Shown: positions 15,114 to 23,292, counted from the first letter of the stretch. The stretch: 43,322 nucleotides of DNA from Kosmotogales bacterium (GCA_030156385.1 JASGMR010000008.1:1-43322), one strand, 5' to 3'. Made by a program: numbers and translations. The notes: generated by a model not told the origin, from the sequence alone.

Positions 15114-16103
15114 TTAATTTATTTTTTTTATAGAATTATTAACCCTTAACTCCGGACTCAAAACGATATTCTGTATGACATCATTCTTTTTTTGAATCTC
15201 TCTGAGTAGCATTTGAGCGGCAAGTGACCCTATAGAGAATCTCGGCTGTGAAATAGTGGCGATATCCAGCAGTTCGGTCCAGGGCTCGGGATCAAAACCA
15301 ATAATTGATAAATCATCAGGTATTTTCAGTTTCATCTCTTTTATTGTTTCCAAAAGACCCAAAGTGGATTTGTTATTTGACGAAAAAATTGCCGTTGGTT
15401 TATTTTCACTTAAAAATTTTTTCACTTCATTTTTGGTATCATATTCGTTGAAATTGCCTGTGATGATCATGTCCGATTGGAGATTGAAAATTTTCATTAT
15501 CTGCTTGAATGCAATGAGTCTCTGATGACCGGTATATATTTCCGGTATACCACTGACACAGGCTATTCTTTTGTGACCGTTTTCAACCAGATTTCTGATT
15601 GCCATGAAAACCGCGTCATAATTGTTCAATGTCACGGAACTCACATTCAGGCCCTCGATCTTTCTATCAAAAAACAAAACCGGAATGCCTCTTTCGAGCA
15701 CCTGATAATACACTTTTTTGTTTACTCCGGCCGAGGGGGCGGAAATGATTCCGTCGACATTCATATCCATCAAATTTTTCAGGTATTTTTCTTCAGTCTC
15801 ATTGTTTTCGTCGGTGTTTGCAAAGAAAATTGAAAAATCTTCCTTTATCAAAACGCTTTGAACACCGTACAATATTTTTGAAAAGAATTGATTGGAGATA
15901 TCCGGAATAATAATCCCTATCCTCTTGTACAATTCTTTGTTGTTATTTTTTACAATGAAAGAATAATTCATTTCCTGTGCAACGTTTAAAATTTTTTCTC
16001 TCAACTCGTCACTGATTCCTTCTTTGTAATTAATTGCACGGGAAACAGTTGAAGGTGATACTTCCAAAATTCTGGCGATGTCACTGATTCTTGTTCTTTT
16101 CAT
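15114..16103 (-). CDS. LacI-family transcriptional regulator
   Basis: A 329-residue sugar-responsive regulator. The N-terminal helix-turn-helix is textbook: I-S-D-I-A-R-I-L-E-V-S-P-S-T-V-S-R-A-I-N at about residues 5-24, then the hinge helix. The rest is a periplasmic-binding-protein-like effector domain (I-G-I-I-I-P-D-I-S-N-Q-F-F onward). Start ATG 16103 is set by AAAAAGGAG four bases upstream; the Met at 16127 is upstream of that site. It is the first gene of the sugar operon and probably controls both its own promoter and the divergent aldo/keto reductase promoter. Confidence 0.93.
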   Translation of the reverse strand: MKRTRISDIARILEVSPSTVSRAINYKEGISDELREKILNVAQEMNYSFIVKNNNKELYKRIGIIIPDISNQFFSKILYGVQSVLIKEDFSIFFANTDENNETEEKYLKNLMDMNVDGIISAPSAGVNKKVYYQVLERGIPVLFFDRKIEGLNVSSVTLNNYDAVFMAIRNLVENGHKRIACVSGIPEIYTGHQRLIAFKQIMKIFNLQSDMIITGNFNEYDTKNEVKKFLSENKPTAIFSSNNKSTLGLLETIKEMKLKIPDDLSIIGFDPEPWTELLDIATISQPRFSIGSLAAQMLLREIQKKNDVIQNIVLSPELRVNNSIKKIN

Positions 16104-16155
16104 AAAACTCCTTTTTTGCGAAAACAAAACAATTTTTTTGCGCTAAATTATGTTT

Positions 16156-16184
16156 ATAATAACCGCAAACAAAAAAATAGTCAA
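16156..16184 (-). promoter_or_regulatory. Promoter of the LacI-led sugar operon
   Basis: On the minus strand, TTGACT (16179-16184) and TATTAT (16156-16161) are separated by exactly 17 bases. The start of transcription would be near 16150, about 47 bases before the LacI start codon. Confidence 0.8.
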
Positions 16185-16314
16185 ATTTAATATAAGGAGA
16201 TTATCGAAGATTTGAACTATTTATAGTTGATCTAAATCGATATTCTCTATTTTTCAAAGACTTTAATAATGCTGGGTGTTAATAAATAATTTGCGGAATC
16301 TTTTAATAATCTTG

Positions 16315-16343
16315 TTGAAAATAACCGCTTTATAGCTTATAAT
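16315..16343 (+). promoter_or_regulatory. Distal + strand promoter upstream of aldo/keto reductase
   Basis: TTGAAA (16315-16320), a 17-base spacer and a perfect TATAAT (16338-16343). If active it gives a leader of about 180 bases before the aldo/keto reductase start. A second, proximal candidate is the extended -10 element TGGTATAAT at 16491-16499, which gives a leader of about 25 bases. Confidence 0.65.
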
Positions 16344-16529
16344 CTTAACTATGTGATACTGATATCATTATGTACGTATAACCATACAATACAATACATA
16401 TTTAATATCAAAAAATGGAATTTGTCAAAGTAAAAACATACGGAAAAATCATAGTAAATCGAAGCAAAATTTAATTAACGGGCAATATTTTGGTATAATC
16501 ACATATAAAAAGGAAATGGGGTGAAAATT

Positions 16530-17501
16530 ATGTTTTACAAAAAGGTGGACAAAATTAAAGAACCATTATCGGCTATTGGGTACGGCTGTTGGGGAATTTC
16601 AGGTGGAGATTTCTGGAGTGGTACCACCGATGAAAGTTCAATAAAAACTATACAAACGGCTATCAAAAATGGAGTGAATTTTTTCGATGTTGCACCTGTA
16701 TACGGTTTTGGACACGCGGAAGAAATTCTTGGAAAATCAATAAAGGGGAACAGAAGCAAAATTTTCATCGCTTCGAAGTGTGGACTGGTATGGGATGACG
16801 ACAGAAATATTTCGAATAATTTAAGTCCCGATAGCCTTGAAAGGGAGATCAACGCTTCACTGAAAAGATTGGATGTTGATTACATAGATTTATATCAATG
16901 TCATTGGCCGGATCCTCAAACAGACATAAAAAATACTATGAAAAAACTGAACGAATTGAAGGATGAAGGTTTAATAAAGTATATAGGTCTGACGAATTTT
17001 TCGATTGAAGAGGCAAAGATGGCTATGTATTTCGGAGAAATTTCCAGTATGCAAGGTCTGTACAATATGCTGGAAAGGAATCCGGACAGCTATCACAATA
17101 TTCCTCTCGAGTATAAAACTGAAAAAGAAGTTTTCCCCTTCGTAAAGAAAAACGGCATTGCATTTTTCCCTTATAGTCCGCTTTTCCAGGGCCTGTTAAC
17201 AGATTCTTTCGGTGAATCACATAATTTCGATAAAAATGACGTCAGAAATGCGAACCCAAAATTGAATAGCCCTCTATTCGATAAATATTATGACAAGTCA
17301 CTTAAGATAAGGGAAATTGCAAAAGAATTAGGAAAACCGACGAGTCAGCTGGCTATAAACTGGCTCGTACAGAAGGATGAAATAACGTCCATAATAGCAG
17401 GCGCTCAGAATACGGAACAACTTTTACAGAATATAGAAGCATTGACCTGGAATATTCCTGAAGAGACAAATGAAAAACTTGAAAAAGTATTGGAGGAATA
17501 G
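16530..17501 (+). CDS. Aldo/keto reductase
   Basis: A 323-residue NADPH-linked TIM-barrel oxidoreductase. The catalytic tetrad is visible as Asp in F-F-D-V-A-P and Tyr in V-Y-G-F-G, Lys in I-A-S-K-C-G and His in Q-C-H-W-P-D. The C-terminal cofactor segment reads S-I-I-A-G-A-Q-N. Start ATG 16530 follows GGGGTG by six bases; GTG 16521 in the same frame is an alternative with AAGGAA upstream. It is the first gene of a two-gene unit with the KDPG-aldolase-like gene and is divergent from the LacI operon, so it probably handles an intermediate of the same or a linked sugar pathway. Confidence 0.9.
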   Translation: MFYKKVDKIKEPLSAIGYGCWGISGGDFWSGTTDESSIKTIQTAIKNGVNFFDVAPVYGFGHAEEILGKSIKGNRSKIFIASKCGLVWDDDRNISNNLSPDSLEREINASLKRLDVDYIDLYQCHWPDPQTDIKNTMKKLNELKDEGLIKYIGLTNFSIEEAKMAMYFGEISSMQGLYNMLERNPDSYHNIPLEYKTEKEVFPFVKKNGIAFFPYSPLFQGLLTDSFGESHNFDKNDVRNANPKLNSPLFDKYYDKSLKIREIAKELGKPTSQLAINWLVQKDEITSIIAGAQNTEQLLQNIEALTWNIPEETNEKLEKVLEE

Positions 17502-17507
17502 ATTGCA

Positions 17508-18107
17508 GTGCTCGATAGAATAAGTCAGAATAAAATAATTGCCGTGATAAGAGGAAACGATGCCGATGAAACATTCGATATGGTGGAAAAGATCATCAGT
17601 GGTGGAATAAAAACGATAGAGATAACTTTCACCGTACCGGATGCTGCAAAATTAATCGGTAAATTGAGAAAAAATTATCCCGATATTCTTCTCGGAGCGG
17701 GAACCGTTATAAATGAAGAACAATTCATTTTGGCAGCAGATGCCGGTGCACAGTTTGTGGTATCACCTCACACTGAAAATTCACTTTTTGATATAGCGAA
17801 AGAAAAAAATATCCTTTACATACCTGGAATTATGACGCCAACAGAATATATCAATGCAAGAAAAATGGGAGCGGAAGCGGTTAAAGCCTTCCCTGCCGCG
17901 ATTCTTTCGCCCGCATTTGTCAAGTCTTTACGCGGACCATTTCCTGATGCTAAAATAATACCAACGGGCGGAGTGAATTTAGAAAATATTTCAGATTGGT
18001 TCAGAGCAGGAGTCATTGCGGTTGGAGTCGGTTCCAATTTAACTAAAAACAAAGATAAGATAACAGAGACGACTCGTTTATACGCGAATAAAATTCATAC
18101 AGTTTAA
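17508..18107 (+). CDS. KDPG/KHG aldolase family protein (Eda-like)
   Basis: A 199-residue class I aldolase that cleaves 2-keto-3-deoxy-6-phosphogluconate or a related 2-keto-3-deoxy acid to pyruvate plus an aldehyde. Visible are R in A-V-I-R-G, the catalytic Glu in T-I-E-I-T, G-A-G-T-V, the Schiff-base lysine in A-V-K-A-F-P-A and the phosphate loop P-T-G-G-V-N. It follows the aldo/keto reductase by six bases. GTG 17508 lies 11 bases after a GGAGG site; ATT 17502, five bases after that site and in frame, is a possible but unproven alternative start. A strong terminator follows. Confidence 0.9.
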   Translation: MLDRISQNKIIAVIRGNDADETFDMVEKIISGGIKTIEITFTVPDAAKLIGKLRKNYPDILLGAGTVINEEQFILAADAGAQFVVSPHTENSLFDIAKEKNILYIPGIMTPTEYINARKMGAEAVKAFPAAILSPAFVKSLRGPFPDAKIIPTGGVNLENISDWFRAGVIAVGVGSNLTKNKDKITETTRLYANKIHTV

Positions 18108-18109
18108 CG

Positions 18110-18145
18110 CCTCCCCCCATTATTTTTCTGGGGGAGGACTTTTTA
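18110..18145 (+). terminator. Rho-independent terminator after the aldolase gene
   Basis: An eight-base GC stem (CCTCCCCC at 18110-18117 with its complement at 18130-18137), a 12-base loop and the tail ACTTTTT. It begins three bases after the aldolase stop codon and ends the aldo/keto reductase-aldolase transcript. Confidence 0.9.
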
Positions 18146-18252
18146 AGAAATCAAGGGTATTTTGATCGATATAAATTATATTTTCTCAGATTAACATATT
18201 TAATCTTTATATGAAAGACAATTCATAGAATAAAATATTTATTTCTAAGCTT

Positions 18253-18708
18253 TCAATCAGTTTTTTTCAATTTTATTCCCGCTATTTCGAATCCGTATTT
18301 TTTGTAAAAAGTCAACACTTCTTCATTTCCGGATGCCACCATTATATTTATATTTTCTATTTGTTTTGATGAAAACCAGGAAAGTGATTTTTCCATGAGT
18401 ATTTTACCGAGACCGGTTTTTCTGAATTTTTTCTTTATGAACAGAGTTTCAATTTCACCATCCCTTTTGTTATCGATCGAAGAGACACAATGTCCCACTC
18501 TTTCATCGTTGGAAAATGCTATGATTACGAATATTTCTCCGTTTTTTGCTTTGGAGGTCAGGAGTTCCCTTCTTTCAAAAAAAGTGAATTTTTTGAATCT
18601 TTCCTTGAAGTAAACCGATTTTTCCTGATGGTGAAGATTCAACGCTTCCCAGGTTTCCTGTATTTCATCGATTAGTTCGATTCCGCCTTCTTTAAAAATT
18701 ATGCTCAC
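18253..18708 (-). CDS. GNAT-family N-acetyltransferase
   Basis: A 151-residue acetyl-CoA-dependent acetyltransferase. The acetyl-CoA pyrophosphate loop is seen as R-K-T-G-L-G-K-I-L-M after the strand E-I-E-T-L-F-I, and the C-terminal Y-K-K-Y-G-F-E-I motif is typical. The acceptor is unknown. Start GTG 18708 follows AGGAGG by five bases. It is a stand-alone gene, convergent with the KDPG-aldolase unit. Confidence 0.87.
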   Translation of the reverse strand: MSIIFKEGGIELIDEIQETWEALNLHHQEKSVYFKERFKKFTFFERRELLTSKAKNGEIFVIIAFSNDERVGHCVSSIDNKRDGEIETLFIKKKFRKTGLGKILMEKSLSWFSSKQIENINIMVASGNEEVLTFYKKYGFEIAGIKLKKTD

Positions 18709-19077
18709 AGCTTCCTCCTCATATCGGTAGATATTTTTATTTTATCACCATATCGTACGATTTAAGATATTGAAATATATCTGGAAATGATGATCTTCGC
18801 GTAACGTTCATAGTTTTTATATATTTTATCCACTTTTTATATATTCGATTATTGAGAATAACTATGACTGTTCTTGGATTGTTATGGATTTTTCTCCGTA
18901 CAATTTGGTTTGTCTTTGAAACCCTCGGTGAAAACCGTATGAATTTAAATGTTATCAGATGTAACTTTTTTTCATCTTTTATCAGTTTCGTGATAGCTGT
19001 TATATAATTATTTTATATAAATGTATCTTCCGGCGAAACGGACTGTATGATTTTTTAATTCAGAGAGGTGTATTCTT
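18709..19077. other. Intergenic region upstream of GIDE-LemA gene
   Basis: No protein-coding signal was seen in these 369 bases. They carry a -10-like TATAAT at about 19001-19006 facing the LemA-domain gene, giving a leader of about 65 bases, and two small hairpins (CGGT-GAAA-ACCG at 18926-18937 and TCCG-GCGAAA-CGGA near 19030). I could not assign the hairpins to a known riboswitch class. Confidence 0.45.
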
Positions 19078-20397
19078 TTGGAAGAATTGACGATATTTTT
19101 CGGAACGAACTTTTTGTTGATAATCGGATTTGTTTTGGCATTCATATTTTTATTTCTTGGAATCGGTTCTTTAAAAAAGAAAAGGCTTATCGATGATGTA
19201 CCCACTTCGAAAATAAAAGGTGTTTTCATAGGGTTGGTCGAACTTTTCGTAAAAACCAAGCCGTGCAACCTGAAAAGAAGTTACGTCTCTGAAACGGAAT
19301 GTGTTTATTATGATTACACTATTTCCGAGCAGGTCAGGGAAAAGCGTACAGTAACATACAGAGATTCTAAAGGAAGGACAAGAACCAAGACGAAAACGGT
19401 TTATGTCTGGAAAAATGTCGATTCGGGAGGAAATGCCGATCCGTTCTTTGTATACGACGATACCGGCGAAATAAGAGTCGATCCCTATAAGGCGAAAGTT
19501 GAAGCGGTTCCGGTCTGCGATATAACGTGTGGAAGAAACGATCCTTTATACTTTTCAAAGGGACCGGAGACAGAATTTTTCAATTCAACTCACAGAAGAA
19601 GATTCGTTGAATATGCCATAAAACCTGAGGAAGAACTTTATATAATGGGTCAGGCGAGAGAAAGAATCGATGCTGTTGCGCCGGAAATCGCATACGATGA
19701 ATTCGCTTCGATGTTCTTAATTTCACATAAAAGCGAGGAAAGGATAACGAAAGGTTTAAAGTTGAAAAATATTGGATTTCTTATTGCGAGCATGGCCGCA
19801 ATAATAATTCTTTCCGTGGTTCATTCCGGATATGAACCCCTTGCTTACAGATATTATGGAACGGTTAATTTCTCCGCTCTTCTTTTACCAACTCTGATAG
19901 TTGCGACAGGATGGTTCATTCTCTGGTTCATAACCGTATACAACAGTCTCAGACGATTGAAGAATAGTGTTGTTCAGGCGGAGAAACAAATTGATATCCT
20001 TCTGAAAAGGAGATACGATCTCATTCCCAATCTGGTGAATACTGTGAGGGGAATGGCAAAATACGAAAAAGAAACTCTGGAACTGGCCACAAAATTGCGA
20101 TCGGAATTTAAGGCGAAGAATACCCAGGATACCCTCGGGATCATAATCGAAAGATACCCGGATTTGAAAAGCAATTCGTCATTCAAATCGTTGAACAAGG
20201 AACTCGTAGATACCGAAAACAGAATAGAACTGGCAAGAAATTATTACAACAATGTCTGCACGTTTTTCAACACGAGATTGACCACCTTTCCGGATATGGT
20301 AATAGCAAAGATGACAGGATTAAAATCATTTGAACTTTTTAAGTTTTCTCAAACTGAAGGGGCAAATGACACTGAAATTGACCTAGGCCAAAAATAA
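19078..20397 (+). CDS. GIDE-domain/LemA-domain membrane fusion protein
   Basis: A 439-residue protein with three membrane segments (about residues 9-29, 231-250 and 265-288). The part between the first and second resembles the GIDE domain of MUL1-type proteins (repeated W-K-x-V, F-x-V-x-D-D-T-G and P-V-C-D-I-T segments). From about residue 288 a LemA domain begins with the family hallmark Q-I-D-I-L-L-K-R-R-Y-D-L-I-P-N-L-V, followed by a helical bundle. Simple LemA proteins are about 185 residues, so this is a fusion of two membrane modules. Function is unknown. TTG 19078 follows AGAGGTG by eight bases. No obvious operon partner. Confidence 0.82.
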   Translation: MEELTIFFGTNFLLIIGFVLAFIFLFLGIGSLKKKRLIDDVPTSKIKGVFIGLVELFVKTKPCNLKRSYVSETECVYYDYTISEQVREKRTVTYRDSKGRTRTKTKTVYVWKNVDSGGNADPFFVYDDTGEIRVDPYKAKVEAVPVCDITCGRNDPLYFSKGPETEFFNSTHRRRFVEYAIKPEEELYIMGQARERIDAVAPEIAYDEFASMFLISHKSEERITKGLKLKNIGFLIASMAAIIILSVVHSGYEPLAYRYYGTVNFSALLLPTLIVATGWFILWFITVYNSLRRLKNSVVQAEKQIDILLKRRYDLIPNLVNTVRGMAKYEKETLELATKLRSEFKAKNTQDTLGIIIERYPDLKSNSSFKSLNKELVDTENRIELARNYYNNVCTFFNTRLTTFPDMVIAKMTGLKSFELFKFSQTEGANDTEIDLGQK

Positions 20398-20487
20398 ATG
20401 ATATATATTTTATAAATTCAAAAACACTGCGTCTGAATTTTTACCGGTAAATTTTTATCTATACTTTTTCGTTTTGAACTCATTGAT

Positions 20488-20517
20488 AAAAAAAGAGGGA
20501 ATTAATTTCCCTCTTTT
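20488..20517 (-). terminator. Terminator shared by convergent genes
   Basis: A seven-base GAGGGAA stem (20495-20501 with 20507-20513), extended by A-T pairs, with T runs on both strands. On the minus strand the 5' arm is formed by the last coding bases of the membrane-protein gene and its stop codon lies in the loop. It can also stop transcripts from the LemA gene. Confidence 0.8.
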
Positions 20518-21116
20518 TCTTTTATTTTCTTTATTTCTTCATTGATATCATACTGGATAACGGCTATTTTTTCTCTATCTTCCCTCGTCAGGTTTTCGGA
20601 TTTCAGAATTTTCAGATAAACCTTGTTGGCCTTCTTCAAAAATTGCAGATCTTTGTTGAAATAATTATCTCTTAAGATTCCTTTATCAACGATATGCCTT
20701 GCTTTCAGATCTCTGATAATATCATCTTTAAAAAGATGGAACCTTTTTTCCGGAACTTTGTCGATGTCATAAGGTTTTTCGGTGAAAGAAATATACAGAG
20801 TTATTCCTCCCGATAAGAACAAAAACACGCTGTAGATTATCGCATCGTTGAAAAAACTTATCAATCCCAGTATTAAAGCGGCCCCTCCTAAAATAAGAAG
20901 GACTATCCCTGAAATCCTTGCATTTATATAAATTAATATGGAAAATATAATACCTGCAATCCCTATGAGAATACCCGAGATCCAGACAAGTTCAGCCACA
21001 GGATTTTTGATTCTTATAGAAGAAAGATCCTGAAAAATTGTAGGGATCATTATAATCGATATTATCAACAAAATTAAGGAAACTGTGAAACCTGATACAA
21101 ACGCTAATTTTTTCAT
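20502..21116 (-). CDS. Four- or five-helix membrane protein with charged C-terminal tail
   Basis: I do not recognise a family. The 204-residue protein has about four or five hydrophobic segments in its first 120 residues, with a Gly-rich stretch L-I-L-G-G-A-A-L-I-L-G, then a soluble, Lys/Glu-rich tail of about 80 residues ending in K-I-K-E-K-E-G-N. The tail resembles the short SHOCT-like C-terminal domains often found on membrane proteins, which is only an impression. ATG 21116 is preceded by AAAAAGG; the upstream TTG at 21143 has no ribosome binding site. Monocistronic by position. Confidence 0.7.
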   Translation of the reverse strand: MKKLAFVSGFTVSLILLIISIIMIPTIFQDLSSIRIKNPVAELVWISGILIGIAGIIFSILIYINARISGIVLLILGGAALILGLISFFNDAIIYSVFLFLSGGITLYISFTEKPYDIDKVPEKRFHLFKDDIIRDLKARHIVDKGILRDNYFNKDLQFLKKANKVYLKILKSENLTREDREKIAVIQYDINEEIKKIKEKEGN

Positions 21117-21218
21117 TCTGACTGCCTTTTTAATAGAATTCAAGTGAATAATTATATTATAAATTTTATCAGAAATAAAGCATAAAATGAGCGGATAGTA
21201 AAGAATTCTGAATTAATT

Positions 21219-21713
21219 CTATTTTACAGGCTCGTAGATCTTCATGTATTCCACTCCATTTTCATGTATGATCTCTTCCAGACAGAACCTGTTGAGAGTA
21301 AATTTTGATCTGTATTCACCCGAATTCACCCAGTTTATCAAAGTTTTCCATCCTTTGCCTATTTTTTCAAAAGGATCTTTGAATGGTTCCTTAATAGTAA
21401 GTGTAGCATAAACGTCTTCCTGAATTTCCTTAATTACAATATATTCCGAAGGATTGACATCCTTTGGAACTTCTCTCCACGCTTCATAACCTCTGTATCC
21501 TTTTTCTGTTAAATATGAGTATATCGGAATATCAAAACCAAAGTTTCTCAAATTCTCTCCCTTTGCCAGCCCTTTTTCTACAACATTTTTTTCGATCCAG
21601 CGATTCAAATAATCTATGGCTTCGTCTTCAGGTTCTTTTCCCGCAACGCTGTAGGTTGCCACTCTCAATGCGGGCAGTTTTTCAATTTTTACTTCACTTA
21701 AATAATCCAACAT
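21219..21713 (-). CDS. GyrI-like small-molecule-binding domain protein
   Basis: A 164-residue protein made only of a GyrI-like (AraC effector-binding) domain: an opening strand K-I-E-K-L-P-A-L-R-V-A-T-Y, Y-R-G-Y-E-A-W in the middle and the closing strands F-C-L-E-E-I and Y-M-K-I-Y-E-P-V. Such domains bind hydrophobic drugs or other small molecules. ATG 21713 has AGGAGGTG six bases upstream; the GTG at 21722 is part of that site. It is divergent from an AraC regulator that carries a domain of the same fold, so the pair probably belongs to one response. Confidence 0.82.
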   Translation of the reverse strand: MLDYLSEVKIEKLPALRVATYSVAGKEPEDEAIDYLNRWIEKNVVEKGLAKGENLRNFGFDIPIYSYLTEKGYRGYEAWREVPKDVNPSEYIVIKEIQEDVYATLTIKEPFKDPFEKIGKGWKTLINWVNSGEYRSKFTLNRFCLEEIIHENGVEYMKIYEPVK

Positions 21714-21771
21714 AAAATTCACCTCCTGTGATTACTATAAATAGATTTCTGTTTTTTTACCTGTCGAAATT

Positions 21772-21780
21772 TGCTATTAT
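21772..21780 (+). promoter_or_regulatory. Extended -10 promoter giving a leaderless araC-type mRNA
   Basis: The extended -10 element TGCTATTAT ends five bases before ATG 21786. Transcription starting 6-7 bases after the -10 box would begin at or next to the start codon, and there is no usable Shine-Dalgarno, so a leaderless message is likely. Confidence 0.55.
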
Positions 21781-21785
21781 TGAGT

Positions 21786-22670
21786 ATGAAAAAATGGATA
21801 AAAGAAATTGAAGAATCGTTGTCATATATTTTGGAAAATCTGGATAAAAATGATATTCGTTTTGATGAAATAGCAAAATTGCGTAATTATTCGCCTTATC
21901 ATTTTCACAGAAGATTCAAGGAAATAACGGGAGAATCTGTAAAAAATTGCCTGAGGCGGCTGAGATTTGAGAGAGCAGTTGAATTTATAAGGAATTCGGA
22001 TAAATCTATAACTGAAATAGCTTTCGACAGCGGTTATGAAACTCTGGAATCATTTTCGAAAGCTTTTAAGAAATATCTTGGAATAACTCCGGGAGAGTTG
22101 AGAAAGAAAAAGACCTGGTATGGGAAAACTCTTTCTCATTCACACATTCACTATGTTGATGATAATATTTCCGAATGGATTGCACAGAGTGATATGGAGG
22201 ACAACATGTTGGTAAAAATCGCAAATATCCCACCGATACAACTGGTTTGTTTAAAAAATCTGGGTGATTACTGGAAATTACCTTCAACCTGGGATAAATT
22301 CAGGGAAAAAACAGACGGATACAGGCCAAAAACGACAAATACCTTTTCAATGACGATTTTTTTTGATCATCATAACGATGTACCGGTTGACAAAAAAGTT
22401 TCATACGTTTGTTCCGGAAGTGATTATAATGGCGATCTTCCTGAAGGTCTTTTTAAATATAAATTTCCCGGGGGAAAATATGCGATTCTCGCGCATATGG
22501 GTTCCTATGACGAAATCGGAATAGTCTGGGAAGATTTTGTGAAAAATTTTTTATCCCTAAAAGGATGGAAGATGAATCCCGATCTTCCGTCACTGGAATG
22601 GTATCAAAACAGCCCCAGTAATTTAAGTCCCGATTTATGGATGACATATTTATGTGAACCTGTTTTATAA
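21786..22670 (+). CDS. AraC-family regulator with C-terminal GyrI-like domain
   Basis: A 294-residue regulator. An N-terminal AraC DNA-binding domain (about residues 5-105) has two helix-turn-helix units, seen as F-D-E-I-A-K-L-R-N-Y-S-P-Y-H-F-H-R-R-F and I-T-E-I-A-F-D-S-G-Y-E-T-L-E-S-F-S-K-A-F. The rest is an effector domain of the GyrI/BmrR fold (about 145-294) with the conserved Y-D-E-I-G-I-V-W and a closing strand L-W-M-T-Y-L-C-E-P. Rob and related multidrug or stress regulators have this architecture. ATG 21786 is chosen for its position after an extended -10 box. It probably heads a unit with the zinc-ribbon and DUF1848 genes. Confidence 0.88.
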   Translation: MKKWIKEIEESLSYILENLDKNDIRFDEIAKLRNYSPYHFHRRFKEITGESVKNCLRRLRFERAVEFIRNSDKSITEIAFDSGYETLESFSKAFKKYLGITPGELRKKKTWYGKTLSHSHIHYVDDNISEWIAQSDMEDNMLVKIANIPPIQLVCLKNLGDYWKLPSTWDKFREKTDGYRPKTTNTFSMTIFFDHHNDVPVDKKVSYVCSGSDYNGDLPEGLFKYKFPGGKYAILAHMGSYDEIGIVWEDFVKNFLSLKGWKMNPDLPSLEWYQNSPSNLSPDLWMTYLCEPVL

Positions 22671-22692
22671 TATTGATAAAGGAAGTGATAGA

Positions 22693-23292
22693 ATGTTCTG
22701 TCCAAAATGTGGTGAAGAAATTTCTGAAAATGCAAATTTTTGTCCCAATTGCGGTAACGAAATCAAATCTCAAAACGCTCCGACGGATAGGCAATCCGAA
22801 AGTGGTTCTAATAAGCAAAGTGAATACTTCTGGTACATATTGACGACTTCAACGGGATTATTCAACGCGACTTCCTGTTGTATAGTTTTCAAGAAAGATC
22901 ACATGCTTTTTTTTCATGTTAGTTCAAAAAAGTACAAAGAGCTCCTTAAAGAAAAATATAAGCAGGACAAAGCCGAAGGAAAGGGAATGATGCAGAGATT
23001 CCTCTCGAATTTCAAAGTTCTCGATGAATATCTTCAGGTTCGATTGAAGGATTCTGAAAACTCTTTGATCTCCGAAGATCCAAAGAATGGAACGGTTCCC
23101 TATTCTGCGGTAAAAAAAATAGTATTCAAAAGGCCTTCGAGTGTTTCAAGTAATGATACCAGATCACCTGGGAAATTGGTGATCGTCACCATGAACGGCA
23201 AATACAGGTATTCTCATCAGATAAATGATCCGAAAAAACAGTATAAAGCAGCCCTCGAAAGTTTGTTCGGAAAAAGGCTCAAGTATTCCTGA
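22693..23292 (+). CDS. Zinc-ribbon protein with unassigned C-terminal domain
   Basis: A 199-residue protein. Residues 1-28 form a zinc ribbon (F-C-P-K-C-G at the start, F-C-P-N-C-G 18 residues on). After a polar linker comes a globular domain of about 150 residues with beta strands such as S-C-C-I-V-F-K-K-D-H, a basic helix K-K-Y-K-E-L-L-K-E-K-Y-K and a closing strand K-L-V-I-V-T-M-N-G-K-Y-R-Y; a PH-like fold is possible but not proven. ATG 22693 has AAAGGAAG upstream. The next gene starts one base after its stop. Confidence 0.75.
   Translation: MFCPKCGEEISENANFCPNCGNEIKSQNAPTDRQSESGSNKQSEYFWYILTTSTGLFNATSCCIVFKKDHMLFFHVSSKKYKELLKEKYKQDKAEGKGMMQRFLSNFKVLDEYLQVRLKDSENSLISEDPKNGTVPYSAVKKIVFKRPSSVSSNDTRSPGKLVIVTMNGKYRYSHQINDPKKQYKAALESLFGKRLKYS

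Larger units (their letters stand above)
16104..16529. promoter_or_regulatory. Divergent regulatory region with repeated TTTGCG motifs
   Basis: This 426-base AT-rich gap drives the LacI operon leftwards and the aldo/keto reductase pair rightwards. The hexamer TTTGCG occurs in direct orientation at 16115-16120, 16137-16142 and 16290-16295 and inverted at 16164-16169; a related AACCGC is at 16323-16328. One inverted pair brackets the LacI -10 box and another brackets the -35 box of a rightward promoter. Binding by the LacI protein is inferred. A short palindrome AACTAT-TT-ATAGTT lies at 16215-16228. Confidence 0.6.

Noticed and set aside
18926-18937. GNRA hairpin upstream of the LemA gene as a riboswitch
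   Set aside because: Only four base pairs, and no surrounding conserved core of any riboswitch class that I know.
22453-22818. A 121-codon minus strand open frame
   Set aside because: It overlaps the AraC regulator and zinc-ribbon genes in antisense and has no recognisable domain.
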